A DNA stretch of 64,000 nt, taken from the NCBI GenBank assembly GCA_035565775.1, contig DATMRW010000023.1, positions 434,001-498,000 of the forward strand, in the 5' to 3' direction. Below the pieces are notes generated by a model. The model worked only from the letters and a program-made list of their open reading frames with translations, was not told where the DNA came from and did not search any database. Shown here in pieces: positions 1 through 8,317 of this stretch (the first letter of the stretch is position 1; each line of letters opens with the position of its first letter). The stretch is from PRO6 sp035565775 (GTDB lineage: Bacteria; Pseudomonadota; Alphaproteobacteria; Rhizobiales; Xanthobacteraceae). Both the position numbers and the translations under genes were made by a program.

Positions 1-24
1 GACAGCGCCGCCTCCGCGGCCTTG

Positions 25-813
25 CTATTGAAACACCGCAATGCTCTGCCGCGCTGCGAGTACCGGCTTGCCCGCCGCATTCCAGATCATCATCGCCTGA
101 TTGGAATAGCCGGCTGTCGCGTTTTCGGCCGCGGTGCGCACCAGCCACCAGCCGTTTTCCGTTTCCAGTTCGTCGGTGAACAGATCGACCGCCCAGGTCA
201 TCGTGCTGATGGGCGCGAACTTGCTGAACAGCACCGCGGCCGCCGGCGGCGGCGCATCGGCCAGCGCCAGCAGGGAAACGATCGACGGCTGCAGATCGGG
301 ATCGCGGTGCTTGAGCCAGAGCGTCATGGTCGGCGCGCCTGCCTGACTTATCGGCGGATGGCCGGCGGCAAGCTTGCCGTCGAAATGCTGGGTGAAGTTC
401 AGCCCGGCGACGTGGCGGAAAAAGCCGGGGCACTCGTCCGGCGGCGCCACCTCGGGCGCGGGGCATTCTTCATAGTCGAGGGCGGACGGGCGCGCCGTAC
501 CGAAGCAGAAGGTCGCGCGGGTTGCGAGCCCGGCGTCGCCGGAGAGGTCAGTGCCGACGAAGGCCGTCGACTTTCCCCGGCGCAGCAGGTCGGAGCGGAT
601 CACGAGGGGGCCGCTCGCCGGGCCGACGAACGAGAACTGCGCCGAGCGAAGCGGCGGAAGGTCGGGAATCGCGCGGCGCGCGCTTTCGAGGCAGATCGCA
701 GCGGCAAGGCCGCCATAGGCCGTGCGGCCCTGAAGCCAATCGTCGGTGACGGAGACGCCGTAAAGGCCCCCATTCTCCGAGATTGACGCAATAAGCCTCG
801 TGAACTCCATCAT
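25..813 (-). CDS. Thioesterase-like (hot-dog) family protein
   Basis: 262 aa, the length of double hot-dog acyl-CoA thioesterases of the 4HBT_3/TesB-like superfamily. The N-terminal half holds the stretch TAYGGLAAAICLESARRA (about residues 31-48), which is typical of that fold, where an early Gly-rich turn leads into the long helix. It probably hydrolyses acyl-CoA thioesters in the cytoplasm; the substrate cannot be read from sequence. The start at 813 is favoured over the adjacent ATG at 810 because GGAGGAG lies 7 nt upstream of it. The gene is divergent from the FlK-like thioesterase at 971, so two thioesterases share one intergenic region. Family placement is from recognition of the pattern, not from a search. 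Confidence 0.75.
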   Translation of the reverse strand: MMEFTRLIASISENGGLYGVSVTDDWLQGRTAYGGLAAAICLESARRAIPDLPPLRSAQFSFVGPASGPLVIRSDLLRRGKSTAFVGTDLSGDAGLATRATFCFGTARPSALDYEECPAPEVAPPDECPGFFRHVAGLNFTQHFDGKLAAGHPPISQAGAPTMTLWLKHRDPDLQPSIVSLLALADAPPPAAAVLFSKFAPISTMTWAVDLFTDELETENGWWLVRTAAENATAGYSNQAMMIWNAAGKPVLAARQSIAVFQ

Positions 814-970
814 TCGCCGTCTCCTCCGCCATCTTGTCGCGATGGCCTATTTTGCTCGACTGCTCTTGGCGGCGAGTGCGGCTTGCCCCCGCCTGTTCTG
901 CTTGGCACCATAGGTGGTCAGTTAGATGTCGACCATCATATTTAGGCATAGCTGGCATGGGGGGGAGACA

Positions 971-1384
971 ATGGACGGCGAGCGCAGCATCAACCTTCCG
1001 GAACTGATCGCAGTCGGCACCCGCGAGCGGCGCTCGGTCGTCGTCTCGCCAGAACTGACCGTCGGGCACTTCGTCCCCGGCATGCCGCAGGTCTATGCCA
1101 CGCCGATGATGATCATGTTGATGGAGCTGGCGGCGGGCGCCGCGATCGGCCCGCTACTTCCGCCCGGCTATGTCAGCGTCGGAATGGAAGTCAACGTCCG
1201 GCATCTGGCGGCGACCGCCGTCGGCCGTCTGGTGCACGCGACCGCCAAGGTGGTCGAAGTGACGGACAAGACGGTGCTGTTCGAGGTCGAGGCTTTTGAC
1301 GGCGACCGCCTGATCGGCGAGGGCACGCACCGGCGCGGGCTGGTGAATGCCGATGCCTTCAAGAAGCGGTTCAACGCCAGCTAG
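971..1384 (+). CDS. FlK-like single hot-dog thioesterase
   Basis: 137 aa. The stretch VYATPMMIMLMELAAG followed by VNVRHLAAT matches the fluoroacetyl-CoA thioesterase (FlK) subfamily of hot-dog enzymes. The residues corresponding to the FlK Thr/Glu/His set would be T44, E52 and H78. Most family members outside Streptomyces are housekeeping acyl-CoA thioesterases, so defence against fluoroacetate is not implied. The ATG at 971 is preferred over a start 45 nt upstream, because GGGGGAGA ends just before it and the upstream residues have no family character. It is divergent from the thioesterase ending at 25. Confidence 0.8.
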   Translation: MDGERSINLPELIAVGTRERRSVVVSPELTVGHFVPGMPQVYATPMMIMLMELAAGAAIGPLLPPGYVSVGMEVNVRHLAATAVGRLVHATAKVVEVTDKTVLFEVEAFDGDRLIGEGTHRRGLVNADAFKKRFNAS

Positions 1385-1399
1385 CGCCGTGCAAGGCTC

Positions 1400-1717
1400 T
1401 TAGTAGCGGACGCGGAGGGGGCGCTCCCCGTACAGTTCCTCGTAGAACTGCGCCCGGTAGCGTGCGGGCACGTAGTTGCAATCGAAGGCAGAGTAGGTGC
1501 CGTAGCCGCGGCTGCGTGATGTGAAATTGGCGACCTTGCCATATTTGGCGCAGTGGTGAACCGCGAGGGCTTCAGCATCGACCTGCGCCGCAAGCGAGCT
1601 TGCGATGATGCCGCCGGTATCGTTGCCCTGGAACGGCGGTACGGTGTCCGCGTGCGCTGCGGCGCTCAGGACCAGCGCTGCGAATGCCGCAAGCGTGGCG
1701 GTGCGGAGTAGTCGCAT
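1400..1717 (-). CDS. Small secreted hypothetical protein
   Basis: 105 aa. Residues 1-23 form a classical Sec signal peptide (Arg-rich start, then a Leu/Ala core ending AAAHA). The mature part is about 80 aa with two cysteines (HHCAKYGK and FDCNYVP) that could form one disulfide in the periplasm. The start is fixed by AAAGGAGA 6-8 nt upstream of the ATG at 1717; a longer frame extends upstream but lacks a ribosome site. The C-terminus is Tyr/Arg-rich. I do not recognise the family. It is convergent with the FlK-like gene and divergent from the secreted protein at 1886. Confidence 0.7.
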   Translation of the reverse strand: MRLLRTATLAAFAALVLSAAAHADTVPPFQGNDTGGIIASSLAAQVDAEALAVHHCAKYGKVANFTSRSRGYGTYSAFDCNYVPARYRAQFYEELYGERPLRVRY

Positions 1718-1885
1718 CGGTCTCTCCTTTCGTCGCCCCTGCCGGCAAGAATGCAGGGAGCGGAAGCAATTGGCGAGAGGTATCTTCGGGGCGCACAATC
1801 GGCAGGCATCTGTTGCGGCGCTGCACTTGACCTCGTTCCGGCTTCGCGGCACCGTTCACACTCCTCACATTCGGCGAGACGTTTC

Positions 1886-2386
1886 ATGCTTCAGTCGTTG
1901 AAATTGTTTGTGAGCCGGTCCGGACTGACGTCAGCGCTCGGACGCATCGGAGCGGTTTCGCTTGCTGCCGCATTCATCGCCTGCGGGGCGATGGCGCCGG
2001 AGGCCAGGGCGGCCGGGCCTCTGGAAATGAACTTTTACCTGTCCGGCCCGCTCTATGAGGGCCGGTTGCAGAGCTGCGAACAGGTTCTCGGGCATATCTC
2101 GGCGCAATTCGCCGACAAGGAAGCGACCTTCTGGAACTCGAATCTGCAGATCATCGGCTATTCTCATGTGCGGGAAAATGCGTTCCGGCCGTGGGTCTCC
2201 AATGCGATTCCGCGCCGCTACTGCTCGGCGCAGGCGACGATCAGCGACGGCCATGTCCGCACCGTGCGCTATTCGATCATCGAGGATGGCGGTTTTGCCG
2301 GCTTCTCGAACGGCATCGAATGGTGCGTGGTCGGTCTCGATCGGAACTGGGCCTACAACCCGTCGTGCCGGGCCGCCGGGCCCTGA
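1886..2386 (+). CDS. Secreted conserved hypothetical protein
   Basis: 166 aa. An N-terminal signal peptide covers about residues 1-42 (basic start, then a hydrophobic stretch ending EARAA). The mature domain has four cysteines (SCEQVLGH, RRYCSAQ, EWCVVGL, PSCRAAGP), suggesting two disulfides, and several aromatic residues. It looks like a small periplasmic protein of the type common in Bradyrhizobium relatives; I cannot assign a function. The ATG at 1886 is chosen because the signal peptide begins there. It is followed in the same direction by the RNase T2 gene, 66 nt downstream, so co-expression is possible. Confidence 0.7.
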   Translation: MLQSLKLFVSRSGLTSALGRIGAVSLAAAFIACGAMAPEARAAGPLEMNFYLSGPLYEGRLQSCEQVLGHISAQFADKEATFWNSNLQIIGYSHVRENAFRPWVSNAIPRRYCSAQATISDGHVRTVRYSIIEDGGFAGFSNGIEWCVVGLDRNWAYNPSCRAAGP

Positions 2387-2452
2387 GCGGGCGCTTGCCT
2401 GAACGCGGTTTCCCGTCATAGTTAGCCTCGTCAGTTTCTCGCTGGGGGCATC

Positions 2453-3187
2453 ATGACCGGGATCGCATCTTACTGGGCAAGCGGGGTTTTCAAGCCGCTG
2501 GCGGCGTCGGTCCGCGCGCTGAAGCTGGCCGCGGCGCTTGGCTCGCTGGCGTTTGCCGCGGCTGCGCCCGCTGCGGCGCTGGACGTTCGTCAGAATGCGC
2601 CGGGCCAGTTCGATTTCTATGTGCTGGCCCTGTCGTGGTCGCCGTCCTATTGTGAGGCGGCGAGCGAGCGCGGGCAGATGTCGCGGTCGCAAAACATCCA
2701 GTGCGGCGGGCGGCCTTATTCCTTCGTCGTTCACGGCCTGTGGCCGCAATATGAGCGCGGTTATCCGAGCTACTGCCAGCGCCCCGCACCTCGCCTCGAC
2801 CGCCGCCTGATGTCGTCGATGCTCGACCTGATGCCGGCGCCGGGACTGATCTATAACGAGTGGGACAAGCACGGAACCTGCACCGGCACCTCCGCCCGCG
2901 CCTATTTCGAGGAAGTGCGCAAGGCGCGCTCGAGCGTCAGGATTCCGATGGAATATATGGCGCTGGCGCAGCCCAAAATGGTGTCCCCCGATGAAGTCGA
3001 GGAGGCCTTCGTGCGCGTCAATCCGGGCCTCACGCGTTCTTCGATCGCTGTGATGTGCGACCGCCACCGCCTGAGCGAGGTCCGGATCTGCATGGACAAG
3101 CGCCTCAACTTTCGCTCCTGCGAGGAGATCGACCGCCGCGCCTGCCGCCGCGACCGGGTGATGATGCCGCCGGTTCGCGGGGGGTAA
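2453..3187 (+). CDS. Ribonuclease T2 family protein
   Basis: 244 aa. An N-terminal export signal spans about residues 20-43 and ends APAAALD. Both T2 catalytic boxes are intact. CAS1 is FVVHGLWPQ with H94; CAS2 is EWDKHGTC with E136 and H140. These enzymes cleave RNA through a 2',3'-cyclic phosphate and act in the periplasm or outside the cell, where they may scavenge RNA. Six or more cysteines fit the disulfide-rich T2 fold. The C-terminus (about residues 215-244) is strongly basic, with a Cys-Arg cluster that could bind RNA. A GGGGG run lies just before the ATG. Confidence 0.92.
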   Translation: MTGIASYWASGVFKPLAASVRALKLAAALGSLAFAAAAPAAALDVRQNAPGQFDFYVLALSWSPSYCEAASERGQMSRSQNIQCGGRPYSFVVHGLWPQYERGYPSYCQRPAPRLDRRLMSSMLDLMPAPGLIYNEWDKHGTCTGTSARAYFEEVRKARSSVRIPMEYMALAQPKMVSPDEVEEAFVRVNPGLTRSSIAVMCDRHRLSEVRICMDKRLNFRSCEEIDRRACRRDRVMMPPVRGG

Positions 3188-3235
3188 GCCAGAACAGGCT
3201 TTGCCGTTCCGCCCGACTTCGCGTAAGCCTGCGGC

Positions 3236-4102
3236 ATGAATTACCGACACGGCTTTCACGCCGGCAATTTTGCGGACGTCATCAAGCACATCGCGCTGAC
3301 GCGGATCCTGACCTATCTGCAGGAGAAGCCGGCGCCGTTCCGGGTGATCGATACCCATGCCGGCGCTGGTCTTTACGACCTGACCGGCGAGGAGGCGCAG
3401 CGCGGCGCGGAGTGGCAGGAGGGCATCGGCCGCATCATGCAGGCGCGGTTCTCCGGCGATGTCGCGGCGCTGGTCGCGCCCTATCTCGATATCGTCCGCT
3501 CGTTCAATTCCGGCAATGCGCTGAAGAGCTATCCAGGCTCCCCGCTGATCGCCCGCGCCCTGCTGCGGCCGCAGGACAGTCTGGTCGCCTGCGAGCTGGA
3601 GCCGACGACGCGTAAGCGCCTGATCAAGGCGCTGCATCTCGATCCGCAGGCGCGGGTCGTCGATCTCGACGGCTATACCGGGCTGACGGCTTTCGTGCCG
3701 CCGAAGGAGCGCCGCGGCCTCGTGCTGATCGATCCGCCCTTTGAGTCCCGCGGCGAGTTCGCCCGGCTGGCGGAGCGGTTCGCCGCGGCTTTCGCCAAGT
3801 GGGAAACCGGAAGCTACATGCTGTGGTATCCGATCAAGAGCCGTCGCGCCGCCGACGATCTGGCGAATTCGGTGTCGCAGACCATTGGCAAGGCGCGGGC
3901 CGCGACCGACGGGCTGCGGGTGGAGTTCAGCGTTTCGCCTGACCATGAGGGTGCCGGCCTCGTCTCGGCGGGGCTGTTGATCGTCAGTCCACCGTGGACG
4001 CTGGCGCGCGAACTGAAGCAGATCCTGCCGGAGCTGGAGAAGCCGCTGGGCAAAGGCGGCGCCGGCAGATACCGCATTACCTCGCTCCGCGCCCCTCTTT
4101 GA
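3236..4102 (+). CDS. rlmJ: 23S rRNA (adenine-2030-N6)-methyltransferase RlmJ
   Basis: 288 aa. The N-terminus MNYRHGFHAGNFADVIKH is the signature of RlmJ. A SAM-binding segment (VIDTHAGAGLYDL) follows, and the N6-adenine methyltransferase catalytic tetrapeptide appears as DPPF near residues 164-167. The enzyme methylates A2030 of 23S rRNA. Length and start agree with the family. No clear Shine-Dalgarno is visible before the ATG. The gene stands alone between the RNase T2 gene and the cold-shock gene. Confidence 0.95.
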   Translation: MNYRHGFHAGNFADVIKHIALTRILTYLQEKPAPFRVIDTHAGAGLYDLTGEEAQRGAEWQEGIGRIMQARFSGDVAALVAPYLDIVRSFNSGNALKSYPGSPLIARALLRPQDSLVACELEPTTRKRLIKALHLDPQARVVDLDGYTGLTAFVPPKERRGLVLIDPPFESRGEFARLAERFAAAFAKWETGSYMLWYPIKSRRAADDLANSVSQTIGKARAATDGLRVEFSVSPDHEGAGLVSAGLLIVSPPWTLARELKQILPELEKPLGKGGAGRYRITSLRAPL

Positions 4103-4231
4103 GGAGGCCTCTCGGCTTTGTCACATCGGCATGGCCAATCCGGCGGGAACCGTATTATGCTTGAGCCTTGAGTGTGAACATCAAGATTCGCGCTCCAGGG
4201 CGGAAGCACATTTGCGGGGAGGAGTTTCCGG

Positions 4232-4447
4232 ATGGCGATGACGGGGACGGTGAAATTCTTCAATGGCGAGCGCGGCTATGGCTTCATCAAGCCGGATGAT
4301 GGAGGACGCGACGTTTTCGTTCACATCACGGCGGTCGAGCGGGCCGGGTGGAAAGATCTGATGGAAGGTCAACGCCTGACCTTCGACGTCGAGCCCGACA
4401 AGAAGGGCAAGGGGCCGAAAGCGATCAATCTGGCAACGACGGCCTGA
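4232..4447 (+). CDS. Cold-shock domain protein (CspA family)
   Basis: 71 aa, a single cold-shock domain. RNP1 is RGYGFIKP and RNP2 is VFVHIT, the aromatic surface that binds single-stranded RNA or DNA. Such proteins melt mRNA structure or act as antiterminators. GGGGAGGAG ends about 8 nt before the ATG. The leader from rlmJ to this start is 129 nt, long enough for the structured 5' UTR usual in this family, but no cold-shock box is obvious to me. Whether it is cold-induced or constitutive cannot be told. Confidence 0.95.
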   Translation: MAMTGTVKFFNGERGYGFIKPDDGGRDVFVHITAVERAGWKDLMEGQRLTFDVEPDKKGKGPKAINLATTA

Positions 4448-4571
4448 TTTTTCTGATCAGACGCGCCAAAAAAGTGTGGCCGCCCGGGCGTCGGCCGCAG
4501 CCGTGATGCGCATTCGTGCGCGGCCGTGAAGCAGGACCTCGCCGATCTTTCCGTTGGAAACTTGGGCGCAA

Positions 4572-4604
4572 AAAAGCCGGTTGAACTTATGCTAGCCGGC
4601 TTTT
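4572..4604. terminator. Bidirectional hairpin terminator
   Basis: A perfect 9-bp inverted repeat (AAAAGCCGG / CCGGCTTTT) with a 15-nt loop. An A-run on the left and a T-run on the right let it act on both strands. It lies directly downstream of the outer-membrane protein gene that ends at 4623 on the minus strand. Confidence 0.8.
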
Positions 4605-4622
4605 GCGTGGATGGTGCCGCGA

Positions 4623-5252
4623 TCAGAAGCGGTAGTTTAGGCCGAAGCGGACGAGGCCAAACTGGTAGCCGTTGGGCTGGCCGGTGACCGCGAAGCGGCT
4701 GTTGTCGAGATCGACATAGAGGTATTCGACCTTGGCCGACCAGTTACGCGCGATGCCGTATTCCGCGCCGGCGCCGATCGTCCAGCCCGCCGTCGTGCGG
4801 CTTTCCGAGAAACCGTTGACCGCCTCGCCGCGCACGCTGCCGAAGGCGAGACCACCGGTGGCGTAGAGCAGGATATTGTCGAAGGCGTAGCCGACGCGGC
4901 CGCGCAGAGTGCCGAACCACGGGTTCGAGAATTTCCACTGCGCAAAGGTGTCGCTCGCGCCGTTGGCTTGGATGTCGGCCTCGCCGCCGAACACCAGCGG
5001 GCCGGAATGGAAGTTGTAGCCGGCCTGAATGCCGCCGGCGAAGCCGGACGGGCGCGTGGTGTTGTTGCGGATCGAGCCCCAGTTGTAGCCGAGATTGGCG
5101 CCGAGATACGGGCCGGCCCAGCTATATCCGTTCAGCGGCTGGTTGACCGTGTAATAGGGCTGCTGCCGTCCCGCATAATAGTCGGCGGCCTGGGCGGTGG
5201 CGGTCAGGCAGAAAGTGGCAAGCGCCGCTGCACCAAGGATTCTGACGGTCAT
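4623..5252 (-). CDS. Outer-membrane beta-barrel protein (Omp25/OmpA-barrel type)
   Basis: 209 aa. The signal peptide (residues 1-22) ends TAQAA. The rest alternates aromatic and small residues in short strands, and the chain ends GLNYRF. The terminal Phe is the BAM recognition signal. SWAGPYLGANLGYNWG near residue 44 and the repeated GAGAEYG/RGRVGYAF elements are typical of the 8-stranded Omp25/Omp31-like barrels abundant in Rhizobiales. It probably stabilises the outer membrane rather than forming a large pore. Upstream DNA carries an exact TTAA-N7-TTAA box (5356-5370), described separately. Confidence 0.88.
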   Translation of the reverse strand: MTVRILGAAALATFCLTATAQAADYYAGRQQPYYTVNQPLNGYSWAGPYLGANLGYNWGSIRNNTTRPSGFAGGIQAGYNFHSGPLVFGGEADIQANGASDTFAQWKFSNPWFGTLRGRVGYAFDNILLYATGGLAFGSVRGEAVNGFSESRTTAGWTIGAGAEYGIARNWSAKVEYLYVDLDNSRFAVTGQPNGYQFGLVRFGLNYRF

Positions 5253-5570
5253 TTCCGAACTCCGAACGCTAACTGACCATCCTGAGCCGGGCGATGCGGC
5301 ACGGAGGGTTACTGAATTCCAAGCAAATTGAATAAAGATTTATCAAACTCACCAGTTAACCGGATCTTAAAGTCGGCAGCCGCGGTTCCTTAGCGTTAAT
5401 GAAGGGTTGCCGCAGCGAAACGGCGCGCAGCGAGAGGTCGCCCTCATCGCCGTGTCCGAGAACCCATGTCCGATAACCAAAGTTTTGTTGGTGCTTTAAC
5501 AGCCGCAGGTGGCCGTAGCGGCGGGCAGTGACTAATTTAAGGCCTACAGAGGCTCTGATTCAGGGGAACA
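5253..5570. other. Intergenic region between divergent omp and uvrC
   Basis: 318 nt between the divergent starts of the outer-membrane barrel gene and uvrC. It is clearly more AT-rich around 5320-5400 and carries a TTAA-N7-TTAA motif. No open frame or RNA gene is recognisable. It probably holds both promoters. Confidence 0.6.
5356..5370. promoter_or_regulatory. CtrA-type box TTAA-N7-TTAA
   Basis: The sequence TTAACCGGATCTTAA is an exact TTAA-N7-TTAA, the full binding consensus of the alphaproteobacterial cell-cycle regulator CtrA. It lies about 104 nt upstream of the start of the minus-strand omp gene and about 200 nt upstream of uvrC. Assignment to CtrA is inferred from the match alone. Confidence 0.45.
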
Positions 5571-7643
5571 ATGGTTCATTCTAACGATACGGGCGCCAAG
5601 GGCGCGGCCGATCTGCCGCCGCGCCCGGTCGAGTTGCAGGAACCGGGCCTTGCGCCGGTTCCGCCGGACGTCGACCCGGCGCGCGAAGACGAGGATGACG
5701 ACGAGCGGTTGCCGGAAGCGGTGGACGAGAGCGAGGAGGCCGTATCCGAGGGACCGCTGGCAACCGGCCGCAATGTGATCGCCGAAGCGGTGCGCCATGC
5801 CCCGTCGTCGCCGGGCGTCTACCGGATGCTCAATGCCGCCCACGACGTGCTCTATGTCGGCAAGGCCAAGAGCGTGAAGAAGCGCCTTGCTTCGTATGCG
5901 AGGCCGACTGGCCATGTGATGCGCATCAGCCGGATGATTGCCGCCACGGTCGCCGTCGAGATCATCTCGACGGAAACGGAAACCGAGGCGCTGCTGCTCG
6001 AGGCCAATCTCATCAAGCAGCTCCGGCCGCGCTTCAACGTGCTGCTGCGCGACGACAAGTCGTTCCCCTATATTCTGCTGACCGGCGACCACTGGGCGCC
6101 GCAGATCCTGAAATACCGCGGTGCGCAGACGCGGCCGGGGCGATATTTCGGGCCTTTCGCGTCCGTCGGCGCGGTCAACCGCACCATCACCGCGCTGCAG
6201 CGCGCCTTTCTGGTGCGGTCCTGCACCGACAGCTTTTTTGAAAGCCGGACGCGGCCGTGCCTGCTCTATCAAATCAAGCGGTGCTCCGGGCCGTGCACCG
6301 GCGAGATCGATTTCGCCGGCTATTCCGCGCTGGTGCGGGAGGCCAGCGACTTTCTTTCCGGCCGCAGCCGCGCGGTGAAGGAGGAGCTCGCGCACGAGAT
6401 GGAGCGCGCCTCCGAAGAGCTGGAGTTCGAGCGCGCGGCGATCTACCGCGATCGCCTGGCCGCGCTGTCGGCGATCCAATCGCAGCAGGGCATCAATCCA
6501 CGCACCGTCGATGAGGCGGATGTGTTCGCGGTCCACCAGGAAGCCGGCTTCTTCTGCGTCGAGGTGTTTTTCTTCCGCACCGGCCAGAACTGGGGCAACC
6601 GCGCCTATTTTCCGCGCGCCGACCGCAGCTATGGTGCGGCCGAAGTTCTTGGCGCGTTCCTCGCCCAGTTCTACGAGGACAAGCCGCCGCCGCGTCTAGT
6701 GTTGCTGTCGCACGCCATCGATGAGATCGACCTTTTGCGCGAGGCGCTGTCGATCAAGGCGGGGGGCAAGGTCGAGGTCAGCGTGCCGCAGCGCGGCGAG
6801 AAGAAGGATCTCGTCGCGCACGCGCTGACCAACGCGCGCGAGGCGCTGGGACGCAAGCTCGCGGACACCGCGACCCAGACCCGGCTGATGGAGGGGTTGG
6901 CGAGCAAGCTCGGCCTGCCGCGCGTGCCGCGCCGGATCGAGATCTACGACAACAGCCATATTCAGGGCACCAATGCCGTCGGCGCGATGGTAGTGGCGGG
7001 GCCGGACGGGTTCATGAAGAACCAGTACCGAAAATTCAACATCCGCTCCGACAGCCTGACCCCCGGCGATGACTACGGCATGATGCGCGAGGTGCTGGAG
7101 CGCCGCTTCAAGCGGCTGATCGCCGAGGCGCCCGTCGGGCCTGCGCCAGCCGCCGCGGACGAAGCGGCCGAGGCTGATACCGCCCCGAGCTGGCCGGATC
7201 TCGTGATCATCGACGGCGGCCGCGGGCAGCTCAATGCCGTGCGCGAGATTTTTGCCGGGCTTGGGATCGAGGGCGTCTCACTGGTCGCCGTCGCCAAGGG
7301 GCCGGACCGCGATGCCGGGCGCGAAACGTTGTTCATGCCCGACCGCGAGGCGATCAAGCTGGAACCGCGCGACCCGGTGCTCTACTTCATCCAGCGGCTG
7401 CGCGATGAATCTCACCGATTTGTTATCGGCTCGCACCGCAAATTGCGGAAGAAGGACATTCGCGAGGCCGGGTTGCAAGAAATTCCGGGAATCGGCCCGG
7501 CGCGAAAACGCGCGCTGCTTCACCATTTCGGCACTCTCAAGGAGATCGAGCGGGCATCCGTTGCCGATCTCGCAAAGGTTCCTGGCATCAGCAATGAGGG
7601 TGCGCGCCGGATATTTGATTTTTTCCACGCCAACGGCCGATAA
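5571..7643 (+). CDS. uvrC: UvrABC excinuclease subunit C
   Basis: 690 aa, longer than the roughly 610 aa of E. coli UvrC because of an N-terminal extension of about 65 aa with a dense acidic patch (residues 38-60). Then come the GIY-YIG nuclease (SSPGVYR and VLYVGKAKS, about 79-160) for the 3' incision, the UVR motif that binds UvrB (about 265-300), and the RNase H-like nuclease for the 5' incision (EIYDNSHIQG, about 455-475). The C-terminal helix-hairpin-helix pair is EIPGIGPARKRA and KVPGISNEGARR. It acts with UvrA and UvrB in nucleotide-excision repair; uvrB is also in this window at 29478. AGGGGAACA precedes the ATG. All key motifs look intact. Confidence 0.97.
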   Translation: MVHSNDTGAKGAADLPPRPVELQEPGLAPVPPDVDPAREDEDDDERLPEAVDESEEAVSEGPLATGRNVIAEAVRHAPSSPGVYRMLNAAHDVLYVGKAKSVKKRLASYARPTGHVMRISRMIAATVAVEIISTETETEALLLEANLIKQLRPRFNVLLRDDKSFPYILLTGDHWAPQILKYRGAQTRPGRYFGPFASVGAVNRTITALQRAFLVRSCTDSFFESRTRPCLLYQIKRCSGPCTGEIDFAGYSALVREASDFLSGRSRAVKEELAHEMERASEELEFERAAIYRDRLAALSAIQSQQGINPRTVDEADVFAVHQEAGFFCVEVFFFRTGQNWGNRAYFPRADRSYGAAEVLGAFLAQFYEDKPPPRLVLLSHAIDEIDLLREALSIKAGGKVEVSVPQRGEKKDLVAHALTNAREALGRKLADTATQTRLMEGLASKLGLPRVPRRIEIYDNSHIQGTNAVGAMVVAGPDGFMKNQYRKFNIRSDSLTPGDDYGMMREVLERRFKRLIAEAPVGPAPAAADEAAEADTAPSWPDLVIIDGGRGQLNAVREIFAGLGIEGVSLVAVAKGPDRDAGRETLFMPDREAIKLEPRDPVLYFIQRLRDESHRFVIGSHRKLRKKDIREAGLQEIPGIGPARKRALLHHFGTLKEIERASVADLAKVPGISNEGARRIFDFFHANGR

Positions 7644-7702
7644 GGGCTGTATGTAGGCTGTTACTTGCGCCGCGTTGGCGGGTCTTTTTTTGGTTGAGAG
7701 GA

Positions 7703-8317
7703 ATGAATAGCGTCACCACTCGCAGCTCGCCGAAACATTCGTGGAGCCTTCCAAATATCCTGACCTATTCGCGGATCGCAGCGATCCCGGTGGTTGTCGG
7801 CTGCATTTACGCGCAATCCATCCTCGACGGCCCGCTGTGGCTGCGCTGGATGGCGCTGCTCGTCTTCATCATCGCCGCGGTCACCGATTTCTTCGACGGC
7901 TACTACGCGCGGATCTGGGATCAGCAGTCGGCCTTCGGGCGGATGCTCGACCCGATCGCCGACAAGCTGCTGGTCGCCGCCTGCCTGCTGATGCTGTCCG
8001 CCGACGGTATCATCCACGGTTGGACCTTGTGGGCCGCAATTGTTATCCTCAGCCGGGAAATTCTGGTGTCGGGGTTGCGGGAATATCTGGCGGCCCTGCG
8101 GGTCAGCGTTCCGGTCACCAAACTCGCCAAGTGGAAGACCACGGCGCAGCTCGTCGCCATCGGCTTTCTGCTGGCGGGCGAGGCGGGCGACCGGGTGCTG
8201 CCGATGACGACCGAGATCGGCATCGTGCTGCTGTGGGTTTCGGCGCTGGTCACGATCTACACCGGTTGGGATTATTTCCGCGCAGGCGTGCGCCATCTCA
8301 TCGAGGACGAGACGTGA
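7703..8317 (+). CDS. pgsA: CDP-diacylglycerol--glycerol-3-phosphate 3-phosphatidyltransferase
   Basis: About 204 aa. The CDP-alcohol phosphotransferase signature DG-x2-AR-x8-G-x3-D-x3-D is present within DGYYARIWDQQSAFGRMLD followed by PIAD. Several hydrophobic helices indicate an inner-membrane enzyme. It makes phosphatidylglycerophosphate, the precursor of phosphatidylglycerol and cardiolipin. The ATG at 7703 is preferred; AGAGG sits very close to it, so an in-frame TTG at 7694 cannot be fully excluded. The stop overlaps the GTG start of moaD by two bases, placing pgsA in an operon with moaD, moaE and prmB. A T-run lies between it and uvrC. Confidence 0.93.
   Translation: MNSVTTRSSPKHSWSLPNILTYSRIAAIPVVVGCIYAQSILDGPLWLRWMALLVFIIAAVTDFFDGYYARIWDQQSAFGRMLDPIADKLLVAACLLMLSADGIIHGWTLWAAIVILSREILVSGLREYLAALRVSVPVTKLAKWKTTAQLVAIGFLLAGEAGDRVLPMTTEIGIVLLWVSALVTIYTGWDYFRAGVRHLIEDET

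Noticed and set aside
1931..3946. A 671-codon minus-strand frame across three plus-strand genes
   Set aside because: Runs opposite a secreted protein gene, RNase T2 and rlmJ; composition is that of a shadow frame.
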